Shown piece by piece: positions 7,897-16,564 of a stretch of DNA of 60,285 nt (positions within the stretch are counted from its first letter, which is position 1; each line of letters starts with the position of its first letter). The position numbers and the translations under genes are program-made. The stretch comes from Alphaproteobacteria bacterium (GTDB lineage: Bacteria; Pseudomonadota; Alphaproteobacteria; Rickettsiales; SXRF01), in assembly GCA_020049775.1 (NCBI GenBank), contig JAGVLO010000011.1, forward strand, positions 1-60,285, read 5' to 3'. The notes under the pieces are model-generated. The model was not told the origin of the DNA. It ran no database searches and saw only the letters and a list, made by a program, of their open reading frames with translations.

Positions 7897-8050
7897 TTGA
7901 ATTTAATTTTATCTATCTTCACGGCATGGCCCATCTAAATTATAGATTTATTTCATTAAAAAATCATTTATACAGGGTGTTGGAGCAGAGGCAGCAGGTG
8001 GAAAACTGCATGCTTTATGGGCGAAATTCACATTATAAGGATATAAAGTT

Positions 8051-8539
8051 ATGCAAAGCAATGTCTTACCGATTCAGGGTAATGTTGAGAAGAAACTGGC
8101 GGCCATGGGCATCACCCTGCCACAGTCTGTAATGCCTGCCGCCAACTATGTGCCATACACGATTTCCGGCAATCTAGTGTTCGTTTCCGGCCAGCTTCCC
8201 ATGAAAGATGGTAAGCCGCAGGATATCGGCAAGGTAGGCAAAGAATTCACCGTAGAACAGGCGCAGCAGACAGCACGCCAGTGCGGGGTCAATATATTGT
8301 CGCACCTGAAAGCAGCATGCGGCGGTAATCTCGATCGCGTACGTCGTTGCGTGCGCCTTGGCGTGTTTGTCAATTCAACCGAAAGCTTCACCGACCAGCC
8401 AAAAGTGGCCAATGGTGTTTCCGACATGATTGTGGAAATTTTCGGTGAAGCAGGCAAGCACTCGCGTTTTGCCGTTGGTGTCAGCCAGCTGCCGTTTGGC
8501 GTTGCCGTTGAAGTTGATGCTACGTTTGAAATCGAATAA
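8051..8539 (+). CDS. RidA family (YjgF/YER057c/UK114) protein
   Basis: RidA-family proteins are small cytosolic trimers. The founding member hydrolyses reactive enamine/imine intermediates released by PLP enzymes. The 162-residue product carries the family blocks YTISGNLVFVSGQLPMKDGK, then QAQQTARQCGVNILSHLKAACGGNLDRV, and a C-terminal AVGVSQLPFGVAVEVDATFEIE. The classic catalytic Arg region (RxxV.VxxLP) is replaced by FAVGVSQLPFG, as in several RidA subfamilies not proven to be imine deaminases, so the precise substrate is open. AAGGATATAAAGTT precedes the ATG. It is a single-gene unit with a strong terminator behind it. Confidence 0.88.
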   Translation: MQSNVLPIQGNVEKKLAAMGITLPQSVMPAANYVPYTISGNLVFVSGQLPMKDGKPQDIGKVGKEFTVEQAQQTARQCGVNILSHLKAACGGNLDRVRRCVRLGVFVNSTESFTDQPKVANGVSDMIVEIFGEAGKHSRFAVGVSQLPFGVAVEVDATFEIE

Positions 8540-8560
8540 GCGCTTACATTAGAATAAAGA

Positions 8561-8591
8561 GGGGATGGCGTGAAAACGCCGTCCCTTTTTT
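8561..8591 (+). terminator. Rho-independent terminator after ridA
   Basis: GGGATGGCG pairs with CGCCGTCCC (one G-T pair) around a TGAAAA loop, and a run of six T follows. It lies 21 bp past the ridA stop and also separates it from the convergent traX-like gene. Confidence 0.85.
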
Positions 8592-8612
8592 GTTATCGTT
8601 ACAGACTACATA

Positions 8613-9353
8613 TTAAAAGGGAATGCCGGTTATCCATTCCAGCGCAATCAGGTGTAAGGCATAAACATAGCCTGAATAGGTCGAAAGCGTTTTTCCAACC
8701 CACACCAGCCATTTCGGGCAACGGCCGGTATCAATGTCGCGCAGCTCGAGTTTGGACAACAGCCAGTACACTATGGCCAGCATCACCAGCATAATGGCGG
8801 CTTCATGTGCTACAAACTCGAACGAGAGCCATGAAATTGCTCCGAACGCCACCAGAGAGATGACGAGCATGCGGTTCTGCACCTGCTTTGAATATAGTGT
8901 GCTGCGCCGTCTGGCGTAACCGCACAGGGCAAACATAAGACCGAGCGTGCCGTATTGTGTTAGCATCACCGTTCCAATCCAGGCAAAAGAACCAATCAGC
9001 CACTGATACGGATGCTTGATGGTTTTGCCTTTGCGCTCCAGCCAGTCAAGCAACATGCGGCACAATATAATAGTGACAAGAATATTCTGCGTGCGTAGCT
9101 GCCCTGCCAGCATTGTATCAGACACGGTCATCAGCATTGCGAGAATAAATAAATCCCACTTGAAGCGGTAAGAAGAGGCAAAGCCGCCGAGGAACAAAAA
9201 TATTGGGGCGGCGGCGCGGCCGACGGCGCGCAGCCAGCGGTCTGTTTCTTCGGTGAAAATGAAAGCGCCACTATGGTCGATAAACATAGTGAGGATGGCA
9301 AATAGCTTTATTGCGTCCCAGCTGTTGAATGCGCGTGGGGCGGCGCGCAACAT
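8613..9353 (-). CDS. TraX-family integral membrane protein
   Basis: TraX of the F plasmid acetylates the N-terminus of pilin; chromosomal TraX-family proteins are common and mostly uncharacterised. The 246-residue product opens with the family signature WDAIKLFAILTMFIDHSGAF. At least six more hydrophobic segments follow, and a C-terminal YALHLIALEWI helix ends the protein. These features fit the TraX/acyltransferase-3-like fold in the inner membrane. The ATG at 9353 shares its A with the stop of the preceding atoA gene (TGATG), so the two are translationally coupled. Its function with a CoA-transferase is unclear. Because three VirB2 pilins lie about 1 kb away, pilin modification is one possibility, which is only inference. 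Confidence 0.8.
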   Translation of the reverse strand: MLRAAPRAFNSWDAIKLFAILTMFIDHSGAFIFTEETDRWLRAVGRAAAPIFLFLGGFASSYRFKWDLFILAMLMTVSDTMLAGQLRTQNILVTIILCRMLLDWLERKGKTIKHPYQWLIGSFAWIGTVMLTQYGTLGLMFALCGYARRRSTLYSKQVQNRMLVISLVAFGAISWLSFEFVAHEAAIMLVMLAIVYWLLSKLELRDIDTGRCPKWLVWVGKTLSTYSGYVYALHLIALEWITGIPF

Positions 9354-9991
9354 CAATTAAGCGCTGTGCTGAATGTTGCCTGTGTCTTGGCTTTGACTTC
9401 ATCCAGCGTTACGCCGGGCGCGAGCTCAACAAGCTTCAATCCTTCGGGTTTGATGGAAAACACGCCAAGTTCGGTGATGATGGTGTGTACCACGCGTTTG
9501 CCGGTAAGCGGCAGGTCGCATTCCGATACGATTTTTGCACCGCCGTCTTTTGCGTTATGGTCCATAATTACTACCACATGCTTTACGCCAGCCACCAGAT
9601 CCATGGCGCCGCCCATGCCCTTGACCATTTTGCCGGGTACCATCCAGTTGGCGAGGTCGCCTTTTTCAGACACCTGCAACGCGCCGAGGATAGCAAGGTC
9701 GATATGGCCGCCGCGTATCATGGCAAAAGAAGTGGCGCTGTCGAAATAGCTACTGTGGGGAAGGGCGGTGATAGTCTGCTTGCCGGCGTTGATAAGGTCA
9801 GGGTCGGCTTCTTCCTTGGTGGGGAAGGGACCCATGCCAAGCATACCGTTTTCGCTCTGCAGCGTGATTTTCATGTTTTTGGGAATGTAGTTGGCTACCT
9901 GTGTAGGTATGCCGATGCCAAGGTTGACATAGTAGCCGTCTTTTAGTTCACGCGCGGCGCGCGTACACATTTCTTCGCGAGACCAAGCCAT
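9353..9991 (-). CDS. 3-oxoacid CoA-transferase subunit B
   Basis: This is the beta subunit of a family I CoA-transferase that moves CoA between succinyl-CoA or acetyl-CoA and acetoacetate or another 3-oxoacid. The 212-residue sequence has the subunit B blocks [20 protein letters not shown] near the N-terminus and [20 protein letters not shown], whose Glu (in SENG) is the catalytic residue that forms the acyl-CoA thioester. [24 protein letters not shown] follows. Length is normal. It starts 2 bp after the subunit A stop and is coupled to the downstream traX-like gene, so the three form one operon. The substrate (acetoacetate versus another oxoacid) cannot be assigned. Confidence 0.93.
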   Translation of the reverse strand: MAWSREEMCTRAARELKDGYYVNLGIGIPTQVANYIPKNMKITLQSENGMLGMGPFPTKEEADPDLINAGKQTITALPHSSYFDSATSFAMIRGGHIDLAILGALQVSEKGDLANWMVPGKMVKGMGGAMDLVAGVKHVVVIMDHNAKDGGAKIVSECDLPLTGKRVVHTIITELGVFSIKPEGLKLVELAPGVTLDEVKAKTQATFSTALN

Positions 9992-9993
9992 GG

Positions 9994-10692
9994 CTATTTT
10001 TCCCTCGTGGTTAAAAACTCGATGCGCTTTTCAAAATGCGTACCTTTGAAAATACGCTGCACAAAAATACCGGGTGTGTGGATCATGTCGGGATCTAGCT
10101 GCCCGGGTTCTACCAATTCTTCTACTTCGGCAATGGTAATTTTACCTGCCATGGCCATGGGCAAGTTAAAGTTGCGCGACGTCTTGCGGTAAATCAGGTT
10201 GCCCTCAGTGTCGCCTTTCCATGCTTTGACAATGGCGATGTCTGCTTTCAGTGCGGTTTCCATCACATACCAGTGTTCGCCGAACTGGCGGGTTTCTTTT
10301 CCCTCCGCAATCTTGGTGCCATAACCGGTGCGTGTGTAAAACGCGGGTATACCGGCGCCACCGGCGCGTATGCGCTCGGCCAGTGTACCCTGCGGGTTGA
10401 ATTCCACTTCCAGTTCGTTGCTCAGGAATTGTTTTTCGAAGGTTTTGTTCTCGCCCACATAGGATGCCACCATTTTTTTGATCTGGCGGGTATGCAGTAA
10501 TATTCCGCTGCCGAAATCATCAACACCGCAATTATTGGCTATCCATGTAATATTTTTGGTGCCAGCGTCACGGATAGCGCGGATAGAATGCTCGGGAATG
10601 CCACATAAACCGAAGCCGCCGGCCATGATAGTCATACCGTCAAATAAAGTATCTTTGAGTGCGCTGGGCGCAGCTGAATAGACTTTATTCAT
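9994..10692 (-). CDS. 3-oxoacid CoA-transferase subunit A
   Basis: This is the alpha subunit partner of the preceding gene. From the ATG at 10692 it has 232 residues. The start is chosen because the family begins [19 protein letters not shown]; an in-frame extension to 10734 adds 14 unmatched residues. The CoA-binding motif [13 protein letters not shown] is present near residue 30. [25 protein letters not shown] and the C-terminal block [27 protein letters not shown] are also typical. AAGGATATTGAAAGAT precedes the start. The upstream AT-rich interval is shared with the DUF2336 gene on the other strand. Confidence 0.93.
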   Translation of the reverse strand: MNKVYSAAPSALKDTLFDGMTIMAGGFGLCGIPEHSIRAIRDAGTKNITWIANNCGVDDFGSGILLHTRQIKKMVASYVGENKTFEKQFLSNELEVEFNPQGTLAERIRAGGAGIPAFYTRTGYGTKIAEGKETRQFGEHWYVMETALKADIAIVKAWKGDTEGNLIYRKTSRNFNLPMAMAGKITIAEVEELVEPGQLDPDMIHTPGIFVQRIFKGTHFEKRIEFLTTREK

Positions 10693-11013
10693 ATCTTTCA
10701 ATATCCTTATGTTTACCAATAGCGAACCCGCCATTATTAACGGATGAACAGGCCCGTGTGAAGTAAATATGTTAGTAAATGCAAATTGTTAAGGATTTGT
10801 GAACGTGGGCAAGTGATTGATTGCATAACAGGAAAAATATGAACATTAAATGAATTTAACCAATTTGAATAAAATTTTAACTAAATTTTTACTAATGACA
10901 TGTTTTAATGGTTATTAACGATTATTTAATTTTTTTTGCCTCTTATAGTGCCACGGCATTTCAAATACACCCAATTCGCTGGGCAAGATGAACAAGAGCA
11001 CGGGGGCAAGAAT
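10693..11013. other. Divergent AT-rich regulatory interval between atoD and the DUF2336 genes
   Basis: This 321-bp stretch holds no gene I can support. It is strongly AT-rich and should contain the promoters of the minus-strand CoA-transferase operon and of the plus-strand DUF2336 pair. It includes an exact TTAA-N7-TTAA box at 10915-10929 and two near matches (from 10877 and 10905). Confidence 0.6.
10915..10929. promoter_or_regulatory. CtrA-box-like site (TTAA-N7-TTAA) before the DUF2336 genes
   Basis: TTAACGATTATTTAA matches the full CtrA consensus with exact spacing. Near matches overlap it (TTAA at 10905 with TAAC seven bases on, and TTAA at 10877 with TTTA seven bases on). CtrA is the master cell-cycle regulator of most free-living Alphaproteobacteria and often controls motility and pilus genes. 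The base composition here makes chance matches likely, so this is only a candidate. Confidence 0.35.
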
Positions 11014-12147
11014 ATGGCGAACTTGACAACTATGGACATCAAGCTTCTTGCAGAGCAGCCTTCGGCGCAGGCGCGTAGTGTTTTGGCGAGTAAACTGGCC
11101 AAAGACTGCCGCATTGGAAATTTTTCGGCGGTGGAAAGCATCATAGTTAATGATATTTTCAGAATTCTTATTAAAGACGTTGATGTAGTAGTTCGTCATG
11201 AGCTGGCAAAAGAGCTTGCTTATTGTAATGACGTGCCGCGCGATATCGTGTTGTCACTGGCTAATGACGAAGTGGATGTCGCCGAGTTGATGCTGCGTTT
11301 TTCAACGCTGCTTACAGAAGATGATTTAATGACCATCGTAAGCAACACCAAAGAGATGAAACGCCTGCTTGCTGTTTCCCAGCGCGAAACCGTTTCGGAA
11401 AAAGTTTCCGGATGCTTGTTAAAAACAGGTAATGGCACAGTTATAAAAAGCCTTTGCGCCAATGCTGGTGCAACACTTGGTGAAGAAGCGCTGAATGAAT
11501 ACTGGTCGAGTATTTCTAAAGACAAGGCAATAATGGAAACGCTGGTGAACCGCGGTAACTTGCCGCTTACCGTTGCCGAGAAACTATTCTTCGCGGTATC
11601 AGAAAGCCTGAAGCAGAAGCTGGTTACGCAGTATAATTTCAACACTCCGTCCGTGCGCAAGGCAGTGAGCAATGTGCGCGAATGGCAGATGCTGGGCATC
11701 ATGCCCGCACAAAGTGGACTTGACCCGCGTGACGATGAACATATTGATGAACTGGTTGTAGAACTTAATGATAATGGCCGCCTGAGCTACTCACTACTCA
11801 TGCGTGCGCTGTGTACCGGTAACCTGCAACTCTTTGAAGCTGGCATTGCAAAGCTTGCCGGTGTTCCCCGCGTGAATGCACGCATCCTGCTTATGGATAA
11901 GGGGTCGCTTGGTTTCGAAGCTATATATAAAGCTGCAAATATGCCGGAAGGCTTCCTTGAGGCGGTTGAAACATTGCTGCGCATCAGCTTTGAGGAAACG
12001 GAGTATGGCCGCGTACGCCGCGAAGATTTCCGTAAACGCGTGATAGAGCGTATTTACCAAAGTCAGTATCACCGCACGATCGAGAACATGGATTATGTAC
12101 TCTCCATTATCGGCGGCAAGATAGCGGCTTCTGCCAGTGTCCATTGA
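11014..12147 (+). CDS. DUF2336 domain protein (copy 1)
   Basis: DUF2336 proteins are alphaproteobacterial proteins of unknown function built of helical repeats. From the ATG at 11014 this one has 377 residues. The DUF2336 region covers most of it: repeated helical pairs such as AQARSVLASKLAKD, VVVRHELAKELAYCNDVPRDIV and MKRLLAVSQRETVSEKVS. A C-terminal block YSLLMRALCTGNLQLFEAGIAKLAGVP is shared with copy 2. There is no signal peptide or membrane span, so it should be cytosolic. A CtrA-like box lies about 90 bp upstream. The overlap with the next gene and the shared domain show an old tandem duplication. The start codon is supported only by a loose GGGGGCAAG. Confidence 0.8.
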   Translation: MANLTTMDIKLLAEQPSAQARSVLASKLAKDCRIGNFSAVESIIVNDIFRILIKDVDVVVRHELAKELAYCNDVPRDIVLSLANDEVDVAELMLRFSTLLTEDDLMTIVSNTKEMKRLLAVSQRETVSEKVSGCLLKTGNGTVIKSLCANAGATLGEEALNEYWSSISKDKAIMETLVNRGNLPLTVAEKLFFAVSESLKQKLVTQYNFNTPSVRKAVSNVREWQMLGIMPAQSGLDPRDDEHIDELVVELNDNGRLSYSLLMRALCTGNLQLFEAGIAKLAGVPRVNARILLMDKGSLGFEAIYKAANMPEGFLEAVETLLRISFEETEYGRVRREDFRKRVIERIYQSQYHRTIENMDYVLSIIGGKIAASASVH

Positions 12148-12166
12148 CAGCTCCCAATCCACCGCG

Positions 12167-13327
12167 ATGAAGGCACAGGCGCAACCCGCAGGCATGGTAC
12201 TTTCAGAAGCAGACGTACGGCGCCTGCTCGATGATTCCACACCACAGGCAAGAATAGACATCACCAATAAGCTAGCGCTTGCCTATGGCAACGCCAAGAT
12301 GAACAAAAACGAAGCCGTAATAGCAGAGCAGATATTCCGCCTGCTGATGCGTGACCTTGAGGTGCGCGTGCGTGCCAGCCTTGCTCAGAATATCAAGGAA
12401 AGCACAACAATTCCTAAAGATATAGTGATGGCGCTTGCCCGTGACGTCGAAGAAGTGTCGCTGCCTGTGCTGCAATCGTCTCAGGTGCTTGATGACAATG
12501 ATTTGGTGGAGCTGATACAGAGTACCAAGGAAATTTCCCGCCACCTTGCCATATCCATGCGCAAGGAAATATCTGGTGAAGTTTCGGAAACATTGCTTAG
12601 AGGTGGCAACGATAAAGTAGCCATGAGCCTTATCAATAACGACGGCGCGCATATTTCGGATGCGGGGCTGGACAACATCATAAAAACATTTTCGGGTGAT
12701 GAAACAATGATGGGCGCGGTAAGCAAGCGCCCGCAATTACCGGTGGGCGCGGTTGAAAAGCTCATTAACGTGGTGTCTTCCTCGCTGGCAGAGGAATTGA
12801 AAAAGAAATACAAGTCATCGTCGATGCCAGCGCAATCCGGTGCAATCCAGCAGTCCAATACCATCCAGCTAGAAGTTGATAAGGTAAAAGAGACGGAAAC
12901 GCTCAGCATGGCGAGCGCGTCGATGTCGCAGGAAGAAATCGAAAAACTGATTTCGCAGCTGATTGCCTATGACCGTCTCAGCCCGTCAATTATATTGCGT
13001 TCCCTGTGCCAGGGTAATTTTAACTTTTTTGAGACCAGCCTTGCCCGCCTTGCCAATATTCCGGTTAGTAATGCCCGCACCCTCATCAATGACAGGGGTG
13101 AGCTTGGGTTTAGGGGCGTATATAATAAGTCCGGCCTGCCGGAGGCAATGTTTCCCGCCGTTAAGCTGCTAAACCGGGTGGTGCATGAGTTAAGGGACGA
13201 AGGTGAAACCGTGGGTTCCGCTCAGTTTGCCAACCGTATTGTCGAGCGCATACTGCATTATTCCGAAGAAGACCCGGTCGAGAACCTGTCATATATTATT
13301 GCGCTAGTCCGGCGCGTTGCAGAATAA
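12167..13327 (+). CDS. DUF2336 domain protein (copy 2)
   Basis: This is a tandem paralog of the preceding gene, with 386 residues from the ATG at 12167. A GTG at 12137 that overlaps copy 1 by 11 nt, and an ATG at 12194, are alternatives; none has a clear ribosome binding site. The helical DUF2336 repeats align with copy 1 throughout: TPQARIDITNKLAL, LEVRVRASLAQNIKESTTIPKDIVMALA and SRHLAISMRKEISGEVSETLL. The C-terminal block SIILRSLCQGNFNFFETSLARLANIP is also shared. A linker rich in Ser, Gln and Met (about 212-250) replaces the shorter one in copy 1. Function is unknown. Tight overlap suggests the two products work together, possibly as partners. Confidence 0.8.
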   Translation: MKAQAQPAGMVLSEADVRRLLDDSTPQARIDITNKLALAYGNAKMNKNEAVIAEQIFRLLMRDLEVRVRASLAQNIKESTTIPKDIVMALARDVEEVSLPVLQSSQVLDDNDLVELIQSTKEISRHLAISMRKEISGEVSETLLRGGNDKVAMSLINNDGAHISDAGLDNIIKTFSGDETMMGAVSKRPQLPVGAVEKLINVVSSSLAEELKKKYKSSSMPAQSGAIQQSNTIQLEVDKVKETETLSMASASMSQEEIEKLISQLIAYDRLSPSIILRSLCQGNFNFFETSLARLANIPVSNARTLINDRGELGFRGVYNKSGLPEAMFPAVKLLNRVVHELRDEGETVGSAQFANRIVERILHYSEEDPVENLSYIIALVRRVAE

Positions 13328-13409
13328 ATTCCTCAAAACCATTGCGTCCTGAAATACCAGTGTTAGATTGGTTCCCTCGTTAATAATTAAACCAAATCAT
13401 CGCGGATTT

Positions 13410-14189
13410 ATGACGTTCACCAAAATTGCCTGTGTTGCCGACCAGTCGCCTAAAGCTCAGGCGGCCTATAAAGAAATTTGTAAAATGTATGATGTCGTGG
13501 AGCTGACCAAGCGCCGCATGAGCGCACAGGTTATCGTTGTGCTGGGCGGCGACGGGTTTATGCTGCAAACGCTGCATGAATATATGAAAATGAAACTGCC
13601 GTTCTATGGCCTTAATTGCGGTACGGTCGGCTTCCTGATGAATCCGCACATCATCGAAAACCTGCCAGAGCGCATTTCGCGCTCGCGTGGGTCAACTATC
13701 TACCCATTACATATGTATGCACGCCGTACCACCGGTAAGGTCAGCCAGGCGCTGGCCTTTAACGAGGTGTCGCTTTTCCGGCAGGGGCGGCAGGCTGCAA
13801 AAGTGCGGGTGAGCATCGATCATGTGGTGCGGCTTAAGGAATTGATTTGCGACGGTATTATGCTTTCCACACCGGCTGGTAGCACCGCTTATAATTTTTC
13901 TGCTGGCGGACCCATTATCCCGCTGGGCGCTAATGTGCTGGCGCTGACCCCACTGGTGCCGTTCCGTCCGCGCCGCTGGAGCGGTGCGCTGCTGTCGCAT
14001 AATTCCAGTGTTAACCTGACCATCCTGGAATCACAGAAAAGACCGGTGAACGTAGTAGCCGACTTTACAGAAATACAAGACGTTACCGAAGTTGTAGTCA
14101 GCGAGCAGCGCAAGTCCGGTGTAACCTTGCTGTTCGATCCCGAGCATAATCTCGAAGAACGTATTATTAACGAACAGTTTACCTACTAA
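13410..14189 (+). CDS. nadK: NAD kinase
   Basis: NAD kinase phosphorylates NAD+ to NADP+ in the cytosol and is normally essential. The 259-residue product (ATG at 13410, MTFTKIACVADQSPKAQ) has the GGDG phosphate-binding motif in VIVVLGGDGFMLQTLH. It continues with YGLNCGTVGFLMN and the NAD-binding block LICDGIMLSTPAGSTAYNFS, all diagnostic of the family. The short form without an N-terminal extension is the usual alphaproteobacterial type. It begins about 80 bp after the DUF2336 pair and may share its transcript. An in-frame start at 13368 would add 14 residues with no family match. Confidence 0.93.
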   Translation: MTFTKIACVADQSPKAQAAYKEICKMYDVVELTKRRMSAQVIVVLGGDGFMLQTLHEYMKMKLPFYGLNCGTVGFLMNPHIIENLPERISRSRGSTIYPLHMYARRTTGKVSQALAFNEVSLFRQGRQAAKVRVSIDHVVRLKELICDGIMLSTPAGSTAYNFSAGGPIIPLGANVLALTPLVPFRPRRWSGALLSHNSSVNLTILESQKRPVNVVADFTEIQDVTEVVVSEQRKSGVTLLFDPEHNLEERIINEQFTY

Positions 14190-14286
14190 AACCTGTTGCG
14201 GATTGCTCTCTTCTGGGTTAAAAAAATGGCCACCGGCATTTGCCGGAATAACCGTTTAAGAAACTAAAATACAAGGAGTAATGGGC

Positions 14287-14493
14287 ATGGCAACCGGTGA
14301 AGTGAAGTGGTATAATCCGGCAAAACGTTTTGGGTTTATCAAGCCAGACGATAATTCTGGCGATGTATTTGTGCATGTTTCTGCGTTGGAATCGGCAGGT
14401 TTGAATAACCTGAACGAAGGCCAACGTATCCAGTATGAACTGGCAGAAAACAATGGAAAATCTTCTGCTGTCAATTTGAAGTTGCTTGGTTGA
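14287..14493 (+). CDS. Cold-shock domain protein (CspA family)
   Basis: This is a 68-residue single cold-shock domain that binds single-stranded RNA or DNA and acts as an RNA chaperone. RNP1 is KRFGFIK and RNP2 is VFVHVSAL; the start GEVKWYNPAKRFG is typical. AAGGAG lies 8 nt before the ATG at 14287, which makes it the preferred start over the ATG at 14281. A small hairpin (CCGGCATTTGCCGG) lies in the 5' leader near 14235. Whether it is cold-inducible cannot be judged. Confidence 0.93.
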   Translation: MATGEVKWYNPAKRFGFIKPDDNSGDVFVHVSALESAGLNNLNEGQRIQYELAENNGKSSAVNLKLLG

Positions 14494-14560
14494 GGCTTTC
14501 GTAGTACACACCCCGCCTATTTGCCACCACGTTTTTTGACATTTTAGCCGGGGACTGACC

Positions 14561-16384
14561 ATGAAAGACATTCGTAATATCGCAATAATTGCGCACGTTG
14601 ACCATGGAAAAACGACCCTTATAGACCAGATGCTCAAGCAGAGCGGCACGTTTCGGGCTAACCAGAACGTGGATGCCTGCATTATGGATTCCGGCGATCT
14701 TGAAAAAGAGCGCGGCATTACTATTCTCGCAAAATGCACGTCGGTGACGCGCGGCAATCTTCGCATCAACATCATGGACACGCCCGGCCACGCCGACTTT
14801 GGCGGTGAAGTGGAGCGTGTACTGAGCATGGTGGATGGCGTAGTCCTTCTGTGCGATGCGGCCGAAGGCCCGTTGCCCCAGACCAAATTCGTACTCACCA
14901 AAGCCCTTAAACTCGGACTGAAACCCATTGTTCTCATCAACAAGGTGGATCGCGGCGACGCCCGCCCGATGGAAGTGCATAATGAAGTATTCGACCTTTT
15001 TGCCGCTCTTGACGCATCCGAAGAACAACTGGATTTTCCGACTCTTTACGCATCCGGCCGCGACGGTTGGGCATGCGACAGCCTTACCGGCCCGCGCGAG
15101 ACACTCAACCCGTTGTTCGATCTAATAGCCCGCCATGTGCCAGCGCCTGATGTTGATCCGGACGCTGCTTTCTCGCTGTTGGTATCGATCTTGGAGAATG
15201 ATTCGTTCCTTGGTCGCATCCTTACCGGCCGCATCTATAGCGGTACTGCAAAAGTAGGCATGCCAATCAAGGGCCTGACCCTCAAGGGCGAAACCGTCGA
15301 GCAGGGCCGCTTGACCAAACTGCTGACATTTGACGGCATTAAACGCGTACCGGTGGAATCGGCAGAAGCGGGCGAAATCGTCGCCATCGCCGGCCTTACC
15401 AACACAACCGTTGCCGATACGATCGGTGACATGACGCTCACCAGCGCCGTACCGTCAACCCCGATCGACCCGCCGACCATGGCCATCACCATCTCGGTAA
15501 ATGATTCGCCGTATGCAGGTCAGGAAGGGTCCAAAGTGACCTCGCGCATGATTCGTGACCGTCTGTTCAAGGAAGCAGAAGGTAACGTTTCAATCCGCGT
15601 TACCGAAGCTGATTCGAAGGACGCGTTTGAAGTCGCTGGCCGTGGCGAATTACAACTGGGCGTACTTATCGAAACCATGCGTCGCGAAGGCTTCGAACTT
15701 TCCGTATCGCGTCCGCGTGTACTGTTCAAGGATGTTGAAGGCCAGAAGATGGAGCCAATCGAAGAGGTGGTGATCGATGTTGACGACGAGCATACCGGCG
15801 TCGTGGTCGAAAAAATCTCAATGCGCAAAGGCGAAATGATCGACATGCGTCCCTCCGGCGGCGGCAAGACCCGCATCATTTTCTACGTGCCTTCACGCGG
15901 ACTGATCGGCTATCAGGGTGAATTCCTGACCGCCACGCGCGGCACCGGCATGATGAACCGCCTGTTCCACGACTATGCACCGTACAAAGGTGATATTCCT
16001 GGCCGCCGCAATGGTGCGCTTATTTCTACCGATAAGGGCGAAGCAGTAGCATACGCTATCTTCAACCTTCAGGACCGTGGCATCATGTTCATCAATGACG
16101 GCGACAAGGTGTATGAGGGCATGATCGTCGGCGAACACAGCCGCGACAACGATCTCGAGATCAACGTCCTCAAGGAAAAACAGCTCTCGAACGTGCGAAG
16201 CAAAGCTGCCGACGAAAAACTCGTCCTTGTGCCGCCGCTGCGCATGACACTGGAGCAGATGATTTCCTACATCGAGGAAGACGAACTGGTGGAAGTGACG
16301 CCAAAATCATTGCGTCTGCGCAAGACCGCGCTTGATGGCAACGAGCGTAAGAAAATGTCACGCGCGCAGAAAAAAGCAGTCTAA
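14561..16384 (+). CDS. typA: TypA/BipA ribosome-associated GTPase
   Basis: TypA/BipA is a translational GTPase, related to EF-G, that binds the ribosome and supports large-subunit assembly and stress growth. The 607-residue length is normal. G-motifs are clear: G1 AHVDHGKTTL, G2/G3 around ERGITI and DTPGHADFGGEVERV, G4 NKVD. The family-specific C-terminal domain follows (GLIGYQGEFLTATRGTGMMNRLFHDY and KGEAVAYAIFNLQDRG). It sits 67 bp after the cold-shock gene and is followed by a GC-rich terminator. Codon usage is typical of a well-expressed gene here. Confidence 0.96.
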   Translation: MKDIRNIAIIAHVDHGKTTLIDQMLKQSGTFRANQNVDACIMDSGDLEKERGITILAKCTSVTRGNLRINIMDTPGHADFGGEVERVLSMVDGVVLLCDAAEGPLPQTKFVLTKALKLGLKPIVLINKVDRGDARPMEVHNEVFDLFAALDASEEQLDFPTLYASGRDGWACDSLTGPRETLNPLFDLIARHVPAPDVDPDAAFSLLVSILENDSFLGRILTGRIYSGTAKVGMPIKGLTLKGETVEQGRLTKLLTFDGIKRVPVESAEAGEIVAIAGLTNTTVADTIGDMTLTSAVPSTPIDPPTMAITISVNDSPYAGQEGSKVTSRMIRDRLFKEAEGNVSIRVTEADSKDAFEVAGRGELQLGVLIETMRREGFELSVSRPRVLFKDVEGQKMEPIEEVVIDVDDEHTGVVVEKISMRKGEMIDMRPSGGGKTRIIFYVPSRGLIGYQGEFLTATRGTGMMNRLFHDYAPYKGDIPGRRNGALISTDKGEAVAYAIFNLQDRGIMFINDGDKVYEGMIVGEHSRDNDLEINVLKEKQLSNVRSKAADEKLVLVPPLRMTLEQMISYIEEDELVEVTPKSLRLRKTALDGNERKKMSRAQKKAV

Positions 16385-16448
16385 AACCTATTTCTTAAGC
16401 ATTTCTAAAGAAAGTTCCTGTAGCTAAAATAGCGTCAGGCTAAAGTAC

Positions 16449-16472
16449 CCGCGCGCGCGTGCGGTGTTTTTT
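16449..16472 (+). terminator. Terminator after typA
   Basis: CCGCGCGCGCGTGCGG can fold into a 6-bp GC stem with one G-T pair, and TGTTTTTTG follows directly. It lies 65 bp past the typA stop and upstream of the Tad operon, so the Tad genes need their own promoter. Confidence 0.6.
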
Positions 16473-16479
16473 GTTTGCA

Positions 16480-16513
16480 GCTGTTTACTCACTACGGTAT
16501 AAAAGTAAACAGC
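16480..16513. promoter_or_regulatory. 10-bp perfect inverted repeat upstream of the Tad operon
   Basis: GCTGTTTACT (16480-16489) and its exact complement AGTAAACAGC (16504-16513) are separated by 14 bases that include GGTATAAA. A second, smaller inverted repeat follows directly (GCAAAAC and TTTTTGC, 16512-16529). The site lies 50-85 bp before cpaB, where its promoter must be. It may be an operator or an mRNA leader hairpin. Confidence 0.5.
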
Positions 16514-16564
16514 AAAACTTGTTTTTTGCCAAATATATACCAAAGGGATGGGTACTTTTAGGTT

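Noticed and set aside
16451-16460. Alternating CG run as a possible Z-DNA or special element
   Set aside because: It is more simply explained as the stem of the typA terminator, because a T-run follows directly.
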